This document shows, piece after piece, positions 19,458-29,268 of a DNA stretch of 64,000 nucleotides (positions are counted from its first letter, which is position 1; each line of letters begins with the position of its first letter). Source of the DNA: Psychromonas ingrahamii 37 (GTDB taxonomy: Bacteria > Pseudomonadota > Gammaproteobacteria > Enterobacterales > Psychromonadaceae); assembly GCF_000015285.1 (NCBI RefSeq), contig NC_008709.1, positions 2,294,001 through 2,358,000 of the forward strand. The letters run 5' to 3'. The position numbers and the translations under genes were made by a program. The notes beneath the pieces were generated by a model. The model made no database searches, was not told where the DNA came from, and saw only the letters and a list, made by a program, of their open reading frames with translations.

Positions 19458-20465
19458 CTAAAAAACAATATCCTGACCAATTTTCTTGAGATTTCTTTTT
19501 TTGTTAAGGTCATAAACCCGCGTTGTTTCCGGACTTGAATGTCCTACCAGACCCTGAATATCTTCAATCGCATTGCCATCATTAATCAGCTCGGTAATAT
19601 AGGTCCGTCTAAAATCATGGGGGCCGAATTTTTTAACCATCATCAATTTTTGTTTTGCCTGAAAAATATCAAAAATAGTTTGTGAGCAAATTCTTTGGTT
19701 TATAATTTTTCCCGATTTATGGGCTCTTAGGAATAAAAAATTATCATCACTTATTTGAAGTGATGCTTTATTTATCAACCCAAGCCAATCTGATATTGCC
19801 TCTTTCACTCTGTCACTAAACCAAATTTCTCTTTCTTTATTGCTTTTACCGACAACCGTAAGCTTTTTCTCTGTAAAATTTATTCTGTTTATTCTGATAT
19901 TAATAAGCTCAGTTCTTCTTAATCCGCATCCTCGAAGAATAATAATAATGGCTTTATCCCTTACTCCTTTGGTTTTATTTAAGTCCTGATCACAGCTCTT
20001 AATAAGGTCCTTTATATTTTCAGCTGAAAGAAGCGTTCCTTCTTTTTTGATCCGCGAGCCTTTGGGCTTTTTAATTATATTGATCAGATGATGTCTTTCG
20101 GGAGACATGGTCTTTTTATTAAGTGCCGACAGACAAACCCCTTTTATAGCGGATAAGTATGATCCCACTGTGCCGGGCGCTAATCCTGTTTTGGTCAGGT
20201 TATCCAAAATATAAATAACAACATCCTGATCAAGCTGATGCCAGGGAAAATCTTCAATATTTTTATCAAAAATTCGTGCTATATTGCGTAAGTAGGAGCG
20301 TACGGTTGATTGACTGAGATCGGAAAGTGTTCTCATATAAGACTCTGCCGGTCCGATATAAAAAGTAGAGTGATTAGCATCACTGAGCATCTTTCTTTTA
20401 TCGAAAAAAATATCTTCTGTTTGGCTGTCTATAAGTCCCGTTGAGGAGTCCATTAATTCAGTCAT
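19458..20465 (-). CDS. Tyrosine recombinase (phage integrase family)
   Basis: This is a 335-residue integrase. An N-terminal SAM-like DNA-binding region spans about residues 38-130. The catalytic domain carries the first Arg in GCGLRRTEL, Lys in VGKSNKER, HDFRRTY, GLVGHSSPETT and the nucleophile Tyr at about residue 318 in TTRVYD. All residues of the R-K-H-R-H-Y set are present. It lacks the extra patch that would mark an integron IntI. An AAAGGC site lies about 8 nt before the ATG at 20465. No other phage gene is nearby, so it may belong to a decayed mobile island that includes the restriction locus, or be a solitary recombinase. Confidence 0.9.
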   Translation of the reverse strand: MTELMDSSTGLIDSQTEDIFFDKRKMLSDANHSTFYIGPAESYMRTLSDLSQSTVRSYLRNIARIFDKNIEDFPWHQLDQDVVIYILDNLTKTGLAPGTVGSYLSAIKGVCLSALNKKTMSPERHHLINIIKKPKGSRIKKEGTLLSAENIKDLIKSCDQDLNKTKGVRDKAIIIILRGCGLRRTELINIRINRINFTEKKLTVVGKSNKEREIWFSDRVKEAISDWLGLINKASLQISDDNFLFLRAHKSGKIINQRICSQTIFDIFQAKQKLMMVKKFGPHDFRRTYITELINDGNAIEDIQGLVGHSSPETTRVYDLNKKRNLKKIGQDIVF

Positions 20466-21914
20466 CCTTACTGCCTTTTGATTGTGTCCATAAAATTGCC
20501 ATTACCCGTATTTATACGTAAAAACCCCTTAAAAATCAAGTTGTCAGTCTTTTAAAACCTGTATTTTAATAGACTGACAATTTAAAGGTGTATTTTTACT
20601 GTTTATTGTATAAAAAACACACAATAATTATGAATAAGTAAAGATTCAGTGCTGATTGTGATCGGCCAATATGACTGTTATAGGCAAGAGGAGGGCTTGA
20701 AAATAGAGAATATATTCATAAATAAGGGGAATTATAGCGCTGTGTGTTTCTTTAAATGGATAGGTTACCTTATAGGATTATTTCCATGCAGCACAGAGAG
20801 AATGAAAATGTTTAAAATTGATAAAAAACGAATAGAATCAAAAAGATAGGCGTGAAAATAACAATATGAATGAGCGATATATTGCCTTTAAAGAGCTTTT
20901 ACCTTATTAAATCCCATATTTTGTTATTTTTACAGCATATAATTCCTAAGCTATTAGCAGGCACCAAGCCTGAAGGCTCAGTTCCCGAAACACATATTTA
21001 GATATTCAACGCTTAACCCGTTCATAATACTGAACTGGGATCGCGGTCAATACTGAAATTTAAGTTATTAATATGTTATGGCTGAAATACTGTGTTGATT
21101 ATTAACACTCAATGAGTAAAGTGGAAGGGACACTTAAATAAAGATAAAAAATAATCGCACTATATGCTCTTTCTGTTGCTTTAAGCGGGTATTATCCTTG
21201 ATAATATTATTCTATGCACGACAGAGAGCAGTGAAATCATTAAAAATTGGTAAAAAATCAACATAATCAATTGGATAGACATTTAAAAAGCAATTTGAAT
21301 GACTGTTTATACTGTTTTTAAAACGGATATAGCTTATTATTCGAGCAGATATTGCTTTTTTGACAATATTAGAAGTCTACAGTATGAAATACCTAGCAGC
21401 AGTCCACAGGGTTACAAAAGAAGAAAGTTGTCGTTAGCCAACAGAAGCTAATCAGAAAATTAATAACAGAAAAATCACTTCTGTCTAACCAATATGTTCT
21501 GCTTAGTGGGTACTTCTCTGTTGAGATTGAAAAGTTGTCACCACAGACTTTTATGCGAAATAATAAAAAGTACCAGATATAAATTTAATTAAAATTATTG
21601 AAGTACTCGAATACTACTATAGGCACTAAATACCAATATATTTAATAATTAAAATATATAAAATATATTTTTAAAAACAACCAAGCTTAAAAATAAAAAG
21701 CTAAAAGCTAAAAGCTAAAAGCAGGGTACTTTAAAATATTTTTATGGTTCTATCGTAAATATTTATATCGGTAAACTAATTTACTATTATTTTTTTCTAA
21801 AAAACTAATAATTAAAGCGATAAATTTATATTAAATTATATCTAACATCTAACTAACATCTGATAGCTGATAGCTGACAGCTGACAACTGACAACTGATA
21901 GCTGATGTCGAGAG
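20466..21914. other. Large noncoding region upstream of the integrase
   Basis: This 1.45-kb AT-rich stretch has no convincing gene. Two diverged copies of an 80-bp sequence lie at about 20762-20846 and 21186-21264 (shared features CATGCA, ACAGAGAG, AAAATTG-TAAAAAA). At 21701-21723 there is a short AGCTAAAA tandem run, and at about 21845-21909 repeated CTGATAG/CTGACA units precede the HD-GYP stop. Confidence 0.6.
21845..21909. repeat. Short low-complexity tandem repeats
   Basis: Interleaved heptamers of the AGCTGAT/CAACTGA type repeat about seven times immediately downstream of the HD-GYP gene, next to an earlier AGCTAAAA run at 21701-21723. They are probably slippage-generated. Confidence 0.75.
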
Positions 21915-24803
21915 TTAGAGATAAACTGAAATATCTAATTCGTCAATCTGATCCGCAAGAAGATATTTTTTAGCATACTTTAAATAGACGCCTGAGCTTA
22001 AAAATAGTTTAAATATTGTAGGATCAATATGATTATCTTTAACCATAAAATCCATTATTTTTATTGATTGGCTGAGTGTTTTTCTCTTTTTATAGGGGCG
22101 ATCCGATGCAGTGAGCGCTTCAAATATGTCTGCTACAACCAGCATACGCGCAGTTATTGGTAATTCTCCTGCAGCTATAGCACGGGGATAACCTGATCCA
22201 TCCATTCTTTCATGATGTCCGCCTGCAATAAGAGGCACATTTTTCAGGTGATCAGGAAAGGGCAATTTAGATAACATCACAATAGAATGTGCCGAATGAC
22301 CATTAATAATAAATCGGTCTTCAGCTGTTAATGTACCGCGTTTAATCGCAAGGTTATACAATTCTCCTTTATTGAAACGATATTCAGGTGTTTTCATATT
22401 AAACCCCCAATTATTACCTGGATCAGTTAATTCAGCCTGTTCCCGCTTAATGAGATGTTCTTTTTTATTGGCTAATAAGGGTTCTTGTACAGGTAATATC
22501 TGTTTTGGTTCGCTGTGCTGTTTTTTCTCTTGCAGGCTGATACCTAACTGATTATCTAAGGTACGCGACCAGGTGCGTTTTGCTATTTTATTTAACAGTA
22601 TAATTTTTTCATCAGACATATATTCTCCACCAATATTACACTCAGCAACAAAGGAAAACTCTTGATCCAGTGTAGTGAGCAACTGATCTCGTTGTCCCGC
22701 CAAAATATTCTTATCTCCTCCTTCAGCCACTCCCTTCCAATAATCACTATGAGCATGTTCTTTGATTAGCTCGAAACGCATCCTTAGTTCATGGATGCGA
22801 TCATAAATAGTTTCTAATTTAGTGGCTTTATCGATAACATATTCAGGTGTAATAATTTTACCGCAATCATGTAACCAGGAGGCTATATATAATTCTTCCC
22901 ATTGATCCTGATTCAGGTTGAACTCTTTAAAATCATCCTGTTCCTCACAAGCAGCTTGGCATAACATGTTAGTTAATTCGGGTACGCGCGCACAATGACT
23001 TCCGGTATAGGGAGACTTTCTATCAATCGCGTTGGCAATAAGCTGAATAAAACTTTCTAGTAAGTTTTTTTGCTCGGAGAGTAATATTTGTCCTTCTAGT
23101 GCTAATGCGGAAAAGCACGCAATGGTTTGAATAAAATTTTGTGTTCGTTGTAAATTTAATTTATTAGTATTATTGATGACAGCTAAGACGCCCAGTAATT
23201 TACCAGCTCGGTTTAATAATGGCAGTAGTTGCCAAGTTATGGCTTCTTTTTCTGGAATGTTTTCTTTAATAAGCAGTTCAAGTTTTTTTGGTAAAGCAAG
23301 TGTGGTTGCTTTTATCTTCTGCTCGGCAATGAGTTTTAGAGTATCAGCTTCATTAAGAGAATATTTTTTTAATTTTTCATTCAGATTTTTATTTTGTAAC
23401 TCATTAAGTGACTTAAACTCAGTAATAGCAATATTTAGCTGATTAGATTTATCCGTTAAAAAAATCATAGAGCCAACCGAATGACTTAATTTATTTGTTT
23501 CCATGATTATTTTTTGTAGTAGTTCCTGAAAGCTTTGTTTTCCTACCAGCGATGAAGATAAATCCTGAAAGTGGTTAATCGTTTCCTTCATGGTACTAGT
23601 CACGACCATCAATTCATTTATTTCTTTAATAACAGAGCCGGTTTTAAACGGTCTGGTAAAATTAAATTCTTTGATGTGCTGCAGCTCTACCGTTAGCTTA
23701 CTGATTGCTGAGGTTAATTTTTTTGAGAATAACCAGACAACGGGCAATGTTAATAAAATAATGAGCAGGGTAATTAAGGCCAGGTCACTGCGTAACCGAT
23801 ATGCATCAACGAGTAATTCATCAACAGGAACCAGTTGCACTAAGGTTAGTGTATTATTTTTCTGTAGTCTTGATATTTTTCCTAACCATTGTTGGCCGGC
23901 ATAGCTAAATTCTATATTACCTTTCTTATTTTTATACTGGCTAAACATATATTGCAGAACGGAGTGCTGCATTTCTGAAATTGATTTTAAACGGTCAAAT
24001 TTTCCCTGCTTAGAGAGTAGTTCGAGGGGATCTTGATAGGCGATGACTTTCCCTTGCTGATCAATAATTATACGTTGTGAATTGGGGTATGAATCGAAGG
24101 AATTTAATAATTGAGATAAATCAGTCAATATATAGTCAGCACCGATAACAACATTATTCTGAATATCAAACTTTGCCATAGTCGTTCCCAACTCTTGGCG
24201 TTCATAAAATATATAGGGCTTAGTAATAATCATCTGCGATGATTTTTTAGCTTTTTTATACCAAGGGCGGGAAATTGTATTTAACTCATAATTAGGATCA
24301 TTTTTTTTGGATATTAGCTGCAGTGCCTGATTATAAAAATAATGACTCACTTTACCGCTATCACCGACCGTCATAATATAACGGCTTTTCGCAGGTACAT
24401 TAAAGTGATGGAAGGATTGTCCCGCTATGGTTTTAGTGAAGAGGAAAAAATCATTCTTCGGATAAGCAATAAAAAGAGTATTTATATGATTAGTGGCATC
24501 TAAACTTGCTTTTAACATGGGCAGAATTGATCCTATTTCTTTTGTATCAATGCCTTTAGCTAATGGAGTAGATGCCAGAATATTAAGAATGGTTATGACA
24601 TGTTCAGATTCATGATATATTTTATTTTCAACCTGAATACTCGTCTGTGTAAAAATTCTTTTTCCTGAATTTAATATTGATTCAGTTAATTGTGTATAGC
24701 TATACCAGCCGATTAATAAACCACAAAGTAGAATTAATACAGAAAAAAGTGTGGTTATATAGAAGTGAAAAGAAAAAAGATTTTTTATTTTTTCTGTGGG
24801 CAT
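21915..24803 (-). CDS. Membrane sensor cyclic-di-GMP phosphodiesterase (Cache-HAMP-GAF-HD-GYP)
   Basis: The 962-residue protein has a membrane segment near residues 15-36, a periplasmic Cache-like sensor of about 300 residues, and a second membrane segment near 340-360. A HAMP linker, a GAF-like domain (about 425-570) and a C-terminal HD-GYP phosphodiesterase follow. The HD pair is at about 645 (WLHDCGK), and GGHHERMDGSGYP is at about 861-873. HD and GYP halves are separated by about 215 residues, longer than in short HD-GYP proteins; a subfamily with this insertion exists. It should degrade cyclic-di-GMP to GMP in response to a periplasmic ligand. The gene is monocistronic, and the ATG at 24803 has an AGAGAG site upstream. 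Confidence 0.9.
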   Translation of the reverse strand: MPTEKIKNLFSFHFYITTLFSVLILLCGLLIGWYSYTQLTESILNSGKRIFTQTSIQVENKIYHESEHVITILNILASTPLAKGIDTKEIGSILPMLKASLDATNHINTLFIAYPKNDFFLFTKTIAGQSFHHFNVPAKSRYIMTVGDSGKVSHYFYNQALQLISKKNDPNYELNTISRPWYKKAKKSSQMIITKPYIFYERQELGTTMAKFDIQNNVVIGADYILTDLSQLLNSFDSYPNSQRIIIDQQGKVIAYQDPLELLSKQGKFDRLKSISEMQHSVLQYMFSQYKNKKGNIEFSYAGQQWLGKISRLQKNNTLTLVQLVPVDELLVDAYRLRSDLALITLLIILLTLPVVWLFSKKLTSAISKLTVELQHIKEFNFTRPFKTGSVIKEINELMVVTSTMKETINHFQDLSSSLVGKQSFQELLQKIIMETNKLSHSVGSMIFLTDKSNQLNIAITEFKSLNELQNKNLNEKLKKYSLNEADTLKLIAEQKIKATTLALPKKLELLIKENIPEKEAITWQLLPLLNRAGKLLGVLAVINNTNKLNLQRTQNFIQTIACFSALALEGQILLSEQKNLLESFIQLIANAIDRKSPYTGSHCARVPELTNMLCQAACEEQDDFKEFNLNQDQWEELYIASWLHDCGKIITPEYVIDKATKLETIYDRIHELRMRFELIKEHAHSDYWKGVAEGGDKNILAGQRDQLLTTLDQEFSFVAECNIGGEYMSDEKIILLNKIAKRTWSRTLDNQLGISLQEKKQHSEPKQILPVQEPLLANKKEHLIKREQAELTDPGNNWGFNMKTPEYRFNKGELYNLAIKRGTLTAEDRFIINGHSAHSIVMLSKLPFPDHLKNVPLIAGGHHERMDGSGYPRAIAAGELPITARMLVVADIFEALTASDRPYKKRKTLSQSIKIMDFMVKDNHIDPTIFKLFLSSGVYLKYAKKYLLADQIDELDISVYL

Positions 24804-25270
24804 TTATATAGTTCTCTCTAAAGTTCATAAATAAATTGGCGGGTAAATAGTGAAATAAACCCTAGCCATATTCTACTTCAATATGAGGAGAAAAATATTT
24901 TAATCTTGTCATAAATACATCACAAATCTATCATAAAAGACGCAATTATATCAAGGGGACAGGAAGTTTGTTAAAAAAGCAATGAATTAAAAAAAGCTTA
25001 TAAAGGATTAAAACAGGCAATAATCTATCAATTTCTCTTATAAATAAGATAAAAATAGAGTCTATACCACAGAAATAAGTTATCAAATGTTTAAAAATAG
25101 AATATATTTTAATAAAAATTATATAGTGCAAAAATATCAAGGGATTGATACATTTTTCTTAAAAAAGAATAAGTGAAAATAAGGTAAGAAAAAGGGTAAT
25201 AACAGATAATGTTATTACCCTTTTTTAATATAAATATTATTCTTTTAGTTATTTACAGCTGCACAGTAAA
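24804..25270. other. Noncoding spacer
   Basis: This 467-bp very AT-rich stretch has no supported gene. It contains the HD-GYP promoter region on its left and the terminator of the fusion gene at 25189-25226. Confidence 0.6.
25189..25226 (-). terminator. Rho-independent terminator, bidirectional
   Basis: A perfect 11-bp stem (GGGTAATAACA at 25194-25204, loop GATAA, TGTTATTACCC at 25210-25220) is flanked by A5 and T6 runs. It lies 45 bp beyond the stop of the three-domain fusion gene. Confidence 0.93.
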
Positions 25271-27514
25271 TTAGCCGACAGTGCCATTAATAACTCTGGC
25301 CATGGGTCTCCCTTCTTCCATTTCCCATTGCACTCCATAGGGATCAATCCAATAGAAAAATGTTTGAGGATCAGGTGTTAATTTTTCAGGAGGTGTGTCC
25401 GATAACATTTTGACTCCTTCCTGATTTTTTAACCAGTCATACACTTCCAGAATATTATTTACTTCTAATGCCACATGCCTAATGCCACCTACATCATTTG
25501 TTTTATGGAAGCTTATTTTCTGGTTTCCTTTAGGGTATTCATAATACATTAACTCTAAATGAAATTGAGCATTAGGATGGATCAGAAAACGAACCATTAC
25601 TTTTCCTTTGCCATCGGCAAAACCCGCATCTCTCGCAAAGTGCTCACAAGATTCCGGTGACAACCAAACACTCCACGCCTCTCTAAAACCTAAGGTTCTT
25701 TTATAAAATCGAGTTGCATCATCCATCATCGCTAAGTCTGAAACAATAATATTCAGATGTGAAAAACCAAGCACAAAATGAGCAGGATCCATATGTGATG
25801 CGCTATAAGATTCAGGATGTGCAACACCTCTGGGAATGGTATATTCCAGAACATCTTTTGCTAGCGACTCTTTTCTTGCTAAACCTTGGTATAACTCAAC
25901 AATATGAAGAGAAAGTGCAAGACCACATGTGACCCCACCTGAAGTCATAAATTTGGATCTGGGGTTATGAATGTACTGCTCGCCATTACGTGTATCTAAA
26001 ACGTTAAGGCCTAAACTGTACTTTTCACTTAACGCGTCCATTTGCTCAAAACGGGTATGATGAGTTGTCACATTCATATTTTTTAATTGTTTAGAAAGCA
26101 CTAGGAGTAATGCGCCGGAACAAGTCCCTGCAACATAATCAGCTTCCTCAGATACTATAGAAATCCATTCTGTCAGGAAGGGTTGTTGCGCTTCTTTATC
26201 AAGTAAAGCGTCAATGCCTGGGCCGCCAATAATATATAAGGTATCAATTTTCGGGTGACAATCTAAAGTGTGATCTGCTGTTATTTTAAAGGAACTACTT
26301 TTTCCGCCTGTGGGTGTAACACCTGAATTACAGGTTATCGGTGCCTTATCTGCTGCCACAGTAAAAACATTAAACACCGATGAATTATCATCATTACGAG
26401 CTGCTGAAAAAATTTCAAAAGCACCAGCGAAATCTTGAATTTCGATCTGATCGTATATCAAAATAGCGATATTTTTACTTATGTTTTCATTTAATCGCGG
26501 ACACAGAGGCGAGTTGACAGATTCTTGAAATCTTTGTTTAAATTCATTTGCTGATATTTTGGTGACAACTTCAATTTCGGGTACAGATTTATTAGTTGTA
26601 ATATAGGTTTGCCCACAGGTATTATCTTTTTTTGTTTCAGTTGTTTTAACACCTATACGCATTTTTTCATATTTTGATTTTACTAAATCATTGGTCATTT
26701 CTATTGCCGCTAAAGGATCGAAGACAGGCAAAGGAATATTCTCTTGGGCTGAGCCCTCGGTTTTTTGGTATAAAAGCGCTCTGACAAAGTTTGCAACAGC
26801 ATCTTTTGCGGTGACCAATTGGTAGTATGTTTTATCTAAAATAGCGTAATCACATGCATCTAAAGGGACTAATTTAATAGGAATGCCGGAATTAAAAGTA
26901 ACTTGAGCAGCTTTCGGATCTAAAAAAATATTCCATTCAGCATAAGTATTTGAAGCGTATTCTGTTCCCTGATCCCAATATTTATTTGAATTATTTAGCG
27001 CGGCCACGTTGCCATCAACGTCAATAGCACCTCCCATAACAACAATACGTTCTATATTTTCAAGCGCAGGGAAAGGTTGCATTTCTATTAATTTTTGAAT
27101 ATTCGTTAAACCACCTAATGATAAAATAGTGATTTGGTTTTCTTGCTCGTTTAAGCAATCGTTGATAAATTCCCATGCATTACGTTGATCCTTTGTGCTC
27201 TCTGCCGCAGGTAGTTTATCTCTTAAACCACAAGCATCATCCATCATATCCCTAAAAGATTCTGGGAATTGGTGGTTATATTGCCCTGTTTTATCAGCTC
27301 CGGCACAAACACAGATATCAGGCTGATTGCCTAAAGTAACAAGTTGTAATGCTAATTCGACGCCTTGCTCTAAGTGAGTTTCGCCACAACCGGTAACCGT
27401 AATGCCCAAAATATTATAATTAGGATTTTTGATTAACAGCAAGATAGCTAGTACATCATCCCACCCCATATCAGTATCAATAATTAAGTTTTTTATTTGT
27501 CCTATTTTTCTCAT
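25271..27514 (-). CDS. Fusion protein: nucleoside hydrolase + DJ-1/PfpI domain + VOC (glyoxalase-fold) domain
   Basis: The 747-residue protein has three domains. Residues 1-340 are an inosine-uridine nucleoside hydrolase with the Ca-binding motif DTDMGWDD (13-20), VVMGGAI and an AEWNIFLDP substrate motif. The usual catalytic His-Asp-Pro is Phe265-Asp-Pro. Residues 347-575 are a DJ-1/PfpI (GATase1-like) domain with nucleophile Cys465 in AGTCSGALLL and an upstream Glu near 367. Residues 579-747 are a VOC domain with plausible metal ligands His586, Glu654, His680 and Glu731. The longer frame opens at 27592, but the ATG at 27514 has an AAAAGGGAG site 7 nt upstream and matches nucleoside hydrolase N-termini. 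It is monocistronic. Joint processing of damaged or modified nucleosides is an inference. Confidence 0.85.
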   Translation of the reverse strand: MRKIGQIKNLIIDTDMGWDDVLAILLLIKNPNYNILGITVTGCGETHLEQGVELALQLVTLGNQPDICVCAGADKTGQYNHQFPESFRDMMDDACGLRDKLPAAESTKDQRNAWEFINDCLNEQENQITILSLGGLTNIQKLIEMQPFPALENIERIVVMGGAIDVDGNVAALNNSNKYWDQGTEYASNTYAEWNIFLDPKAAQVTFNSGIPIKLVPLDACDYAILDKTYYQLVTAKDAVANFVRALLYQKTEGSAQENIPLPVFDPLAAIEMTNDLVKSKYEKMRIGVKTTETKKDNTCGQTYITTNKSVPEIEVVTKISANEFKQRFQESVNSPLCPRLNENISKNIAILIYDQIEIQDFAGAFEIFSAARNDDNSSVFNVFTVAADKAPITCNSGVTPTGGKSSSFKITADHTLDCHPKIDTLYIIGGPGIDALLDKEAQQPFLTEWISIVSEEADYVAGTCSGALLLVLSKQLKNMNVTTHHTRFEQMDALSEKYSLGLNVLDTRNGEQYIHNPRSKFMTSGGVTCGLALSLHIVELYQGLARKESLAKDVLEYTIPRGVAHPESYSASHMDPAHFVLGFSHLNIIVSDLAMMDDATRFYKRTLGFREAWSVWLSPESCEHFARDAGFADGKGKVMVRFLIHPNAQFHLELMYYEYPKGNQKISFHKTNDVGGIRHVALEVNNILEVYDWLKNQEGVKMLSDTPPEKLTPDPQTFFYWIDPYGVQWEMEEGRPMARVINGTVG

Positions 27515-27663
27515 TTTACGCTCCCTTTTATGATTTAACTGAGCAATATCAGCGATGTTAAAAATAGTTGAAGTGGAATTTATATATGTCAAAAATAACG
27601 TTTTTTGGGGTGCTATTGATCCAAATAATAAATGCAGAAAAAATTTATAAAGGTGCTAACTAT

Positions 27664-27730
27664 TTATTGAAAGCCTTAATACTAGTATTTAACGCAAGCC
27701 ATAAAAGACTAGTATCAAGGCTTTCAATAA
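27664..27730. repeat. 23-bp inverted repeat upstream of the fusion gene
   Basis: The arms at 27664-27686 and 27708-27730 match at 22 of 23 positions with a 21-nt spacer. Each ends in the palindrome ACTAGT. It lies 150-216 bp upstream of the fusion-gene start. It could be an operator pair, a terminator for rightward transcription, or a mobile-element scar. Confidence 0.8.
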
Positions 27731-28022
27731 TCAAGCGGAGGTCGTTATTAAATTTATTGAGCTTCTTTTTTAGTATGGATAAAGTCATACTCTCCATAGA
27801 CTTAAGTAGCTGCAGTAGTGAATCTAATAACCACAAGGTTGCCTTTATAAAAATTTCCCAGTGTTACATATAGGCTTTTGGATTGAAGTTGACGAGCAAG
27901 TTTAATAAATGCGCTTTTATTGATCGACAAATAGATATGAAACAGGCATTTTACAGGGCAATATTTATCAGTTTTACTGATTTACATATCTGTTCAATAA
28001 AACATAAAACAGCAGTAGGCTA

Positions 28023-28183
28023 ATACCAAATGTATTAAAGATGTGATCTTGCATTGCGTAGGAAAAATTAATACTAACAAGGCATGAGTTGCAGGAGATA
28101 GTTATTCTCACTTCCAAACTCACAACGCAGTTAGGAATAATTTTAACCAGCAAGGCTGATCACTTATTTGATGCGTTTGGTAT
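28023..28183. mobile_element. MITE-like element (about 160 bp)
   Basis: Imperfect 26-bp terminal inverted repeats (21 of 26 matching) begin ATACCAAA at 28023 and end TTTGGTAT at 28183, with GTGATC/GATCAC at the inner edges. The interior has no coding capacity. TAATACCAAAT-type ends recur near 4113 and 42383, and its right half is shared with the 18711-19371 repeats, as expected of a dispersed non-autonomous element. Confidence 0.7.
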
Positions 28184-29268
28184 AAATACTACCTAAGATT
28201 ATAAACTGAAAGAATAAGGTTATAAAAATTTTAAAATAGAATTTCATCGATATTTATTAAGCGCTTAGAATAATTAAAATAGCTTTTTCCCTGTTATTTT
28301 TTTACATTTATTTTAATGTTCAGCTCAAAATATTCCTTAAAAAGCACTTTTTTGGCTTTCTACAGAGGGCTTTTACCTTATGTATTGATGCTATAGAGCT
28401 TGAAGATACCGTAAATAATCACTGCTGATATGCCTAATAAGCTGTAAACAAATCAAAAATTGAGAACAATTTTTCTGTGGAAATTAACAATTATTTTAGT
28501 TTAAATAATTTTTTCACAGTATTTATAAAAAATACAGAAGGGTGTCAGGATTGAGATTGGCAACAAAACTGCCAAAAAAGTGATTGAAAATCCTAAAATA
28601 AATTATCACAAAGTCTCTCCTTATATTAATGGGCACAGAAAATAGAAGGAAAAATTAAAGTATTTTTCATATAATTTACACATGAATTTAATCAGTCAGT
28701 TATTAATAAAAGTTTAACCTATTGAATTAAAATAAAAAAATAAAAACTTACAGCATCGTTAGCATACAGATAGCAATTGATGACAGATAAGGCCAACTAT
28801 TAAAATTAATTATGAGTATGTCAGTGGCAGCAGAAGATAACATATTCTTAGTGCCCTGCTGCTTATATCAGAGAGCAGATAAAAAACTTTTTTTGAATTA
28901 TTATTGAATCAGATGAATTTTATTTTGTATAAATCTACAATAGGATAAATTATTTACTCAATAAAATTGAACAATATTTCAATTCTTTTCGAATATTGAT
29001 AATCAGTATAAAGGGAAAGCATTTATTCAAAAAATTGATCTCAGAACGCCCAAAGAGAGTGGGTAAGTGTAAGGGCTCATATTTCACAATATAAAAATTA
29101 ACAACAGGGACTTATCAAAATATAATTTTTCCTGTGATGGCTCTGTTTGATAAAATATATGCAGAAGATATAGCTGCAAAAAAGTTGTAAATCCCCCCAG
29201 CAAGGTGATTAAATGCGGACGCATAATTTTGATTGCAGTGTTATATTTACTAATAGGAAGAGAGACCC

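Larger units (their letters stand above)
27515..29268. other. Large noncoding region upstream of the fusion gene
   Basis: This 1.75-kb AT-rich stretch has no convincing gene; the rightward frame at 27568-27873 begins with TTG and is interrupted by the inverted repeat. It holds the 23-bp inverted repeat at 27664-27730, a dispersed 21-bp repeat at 27999-28019, and the MITE-like element at 28023-28183. From 28190 to 29240 I see nothing beyond AT-rich sequence. Confidence 0.65.

Noticed and set aside
20649-20849. 66-codon rightward frame upstream of the integrase
   Set aside because: It has a weak start, overlaps one of two diverged noncoding repeats and shows no recognisable family.
27568-27873. 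101-codon rightward frame upstream of the fusion gene
   Set aside because: It starts at a TTG without a ribosome-binding site, contains both arms of the 23-bp inverted repeat and has a composition like noncoding DNA.
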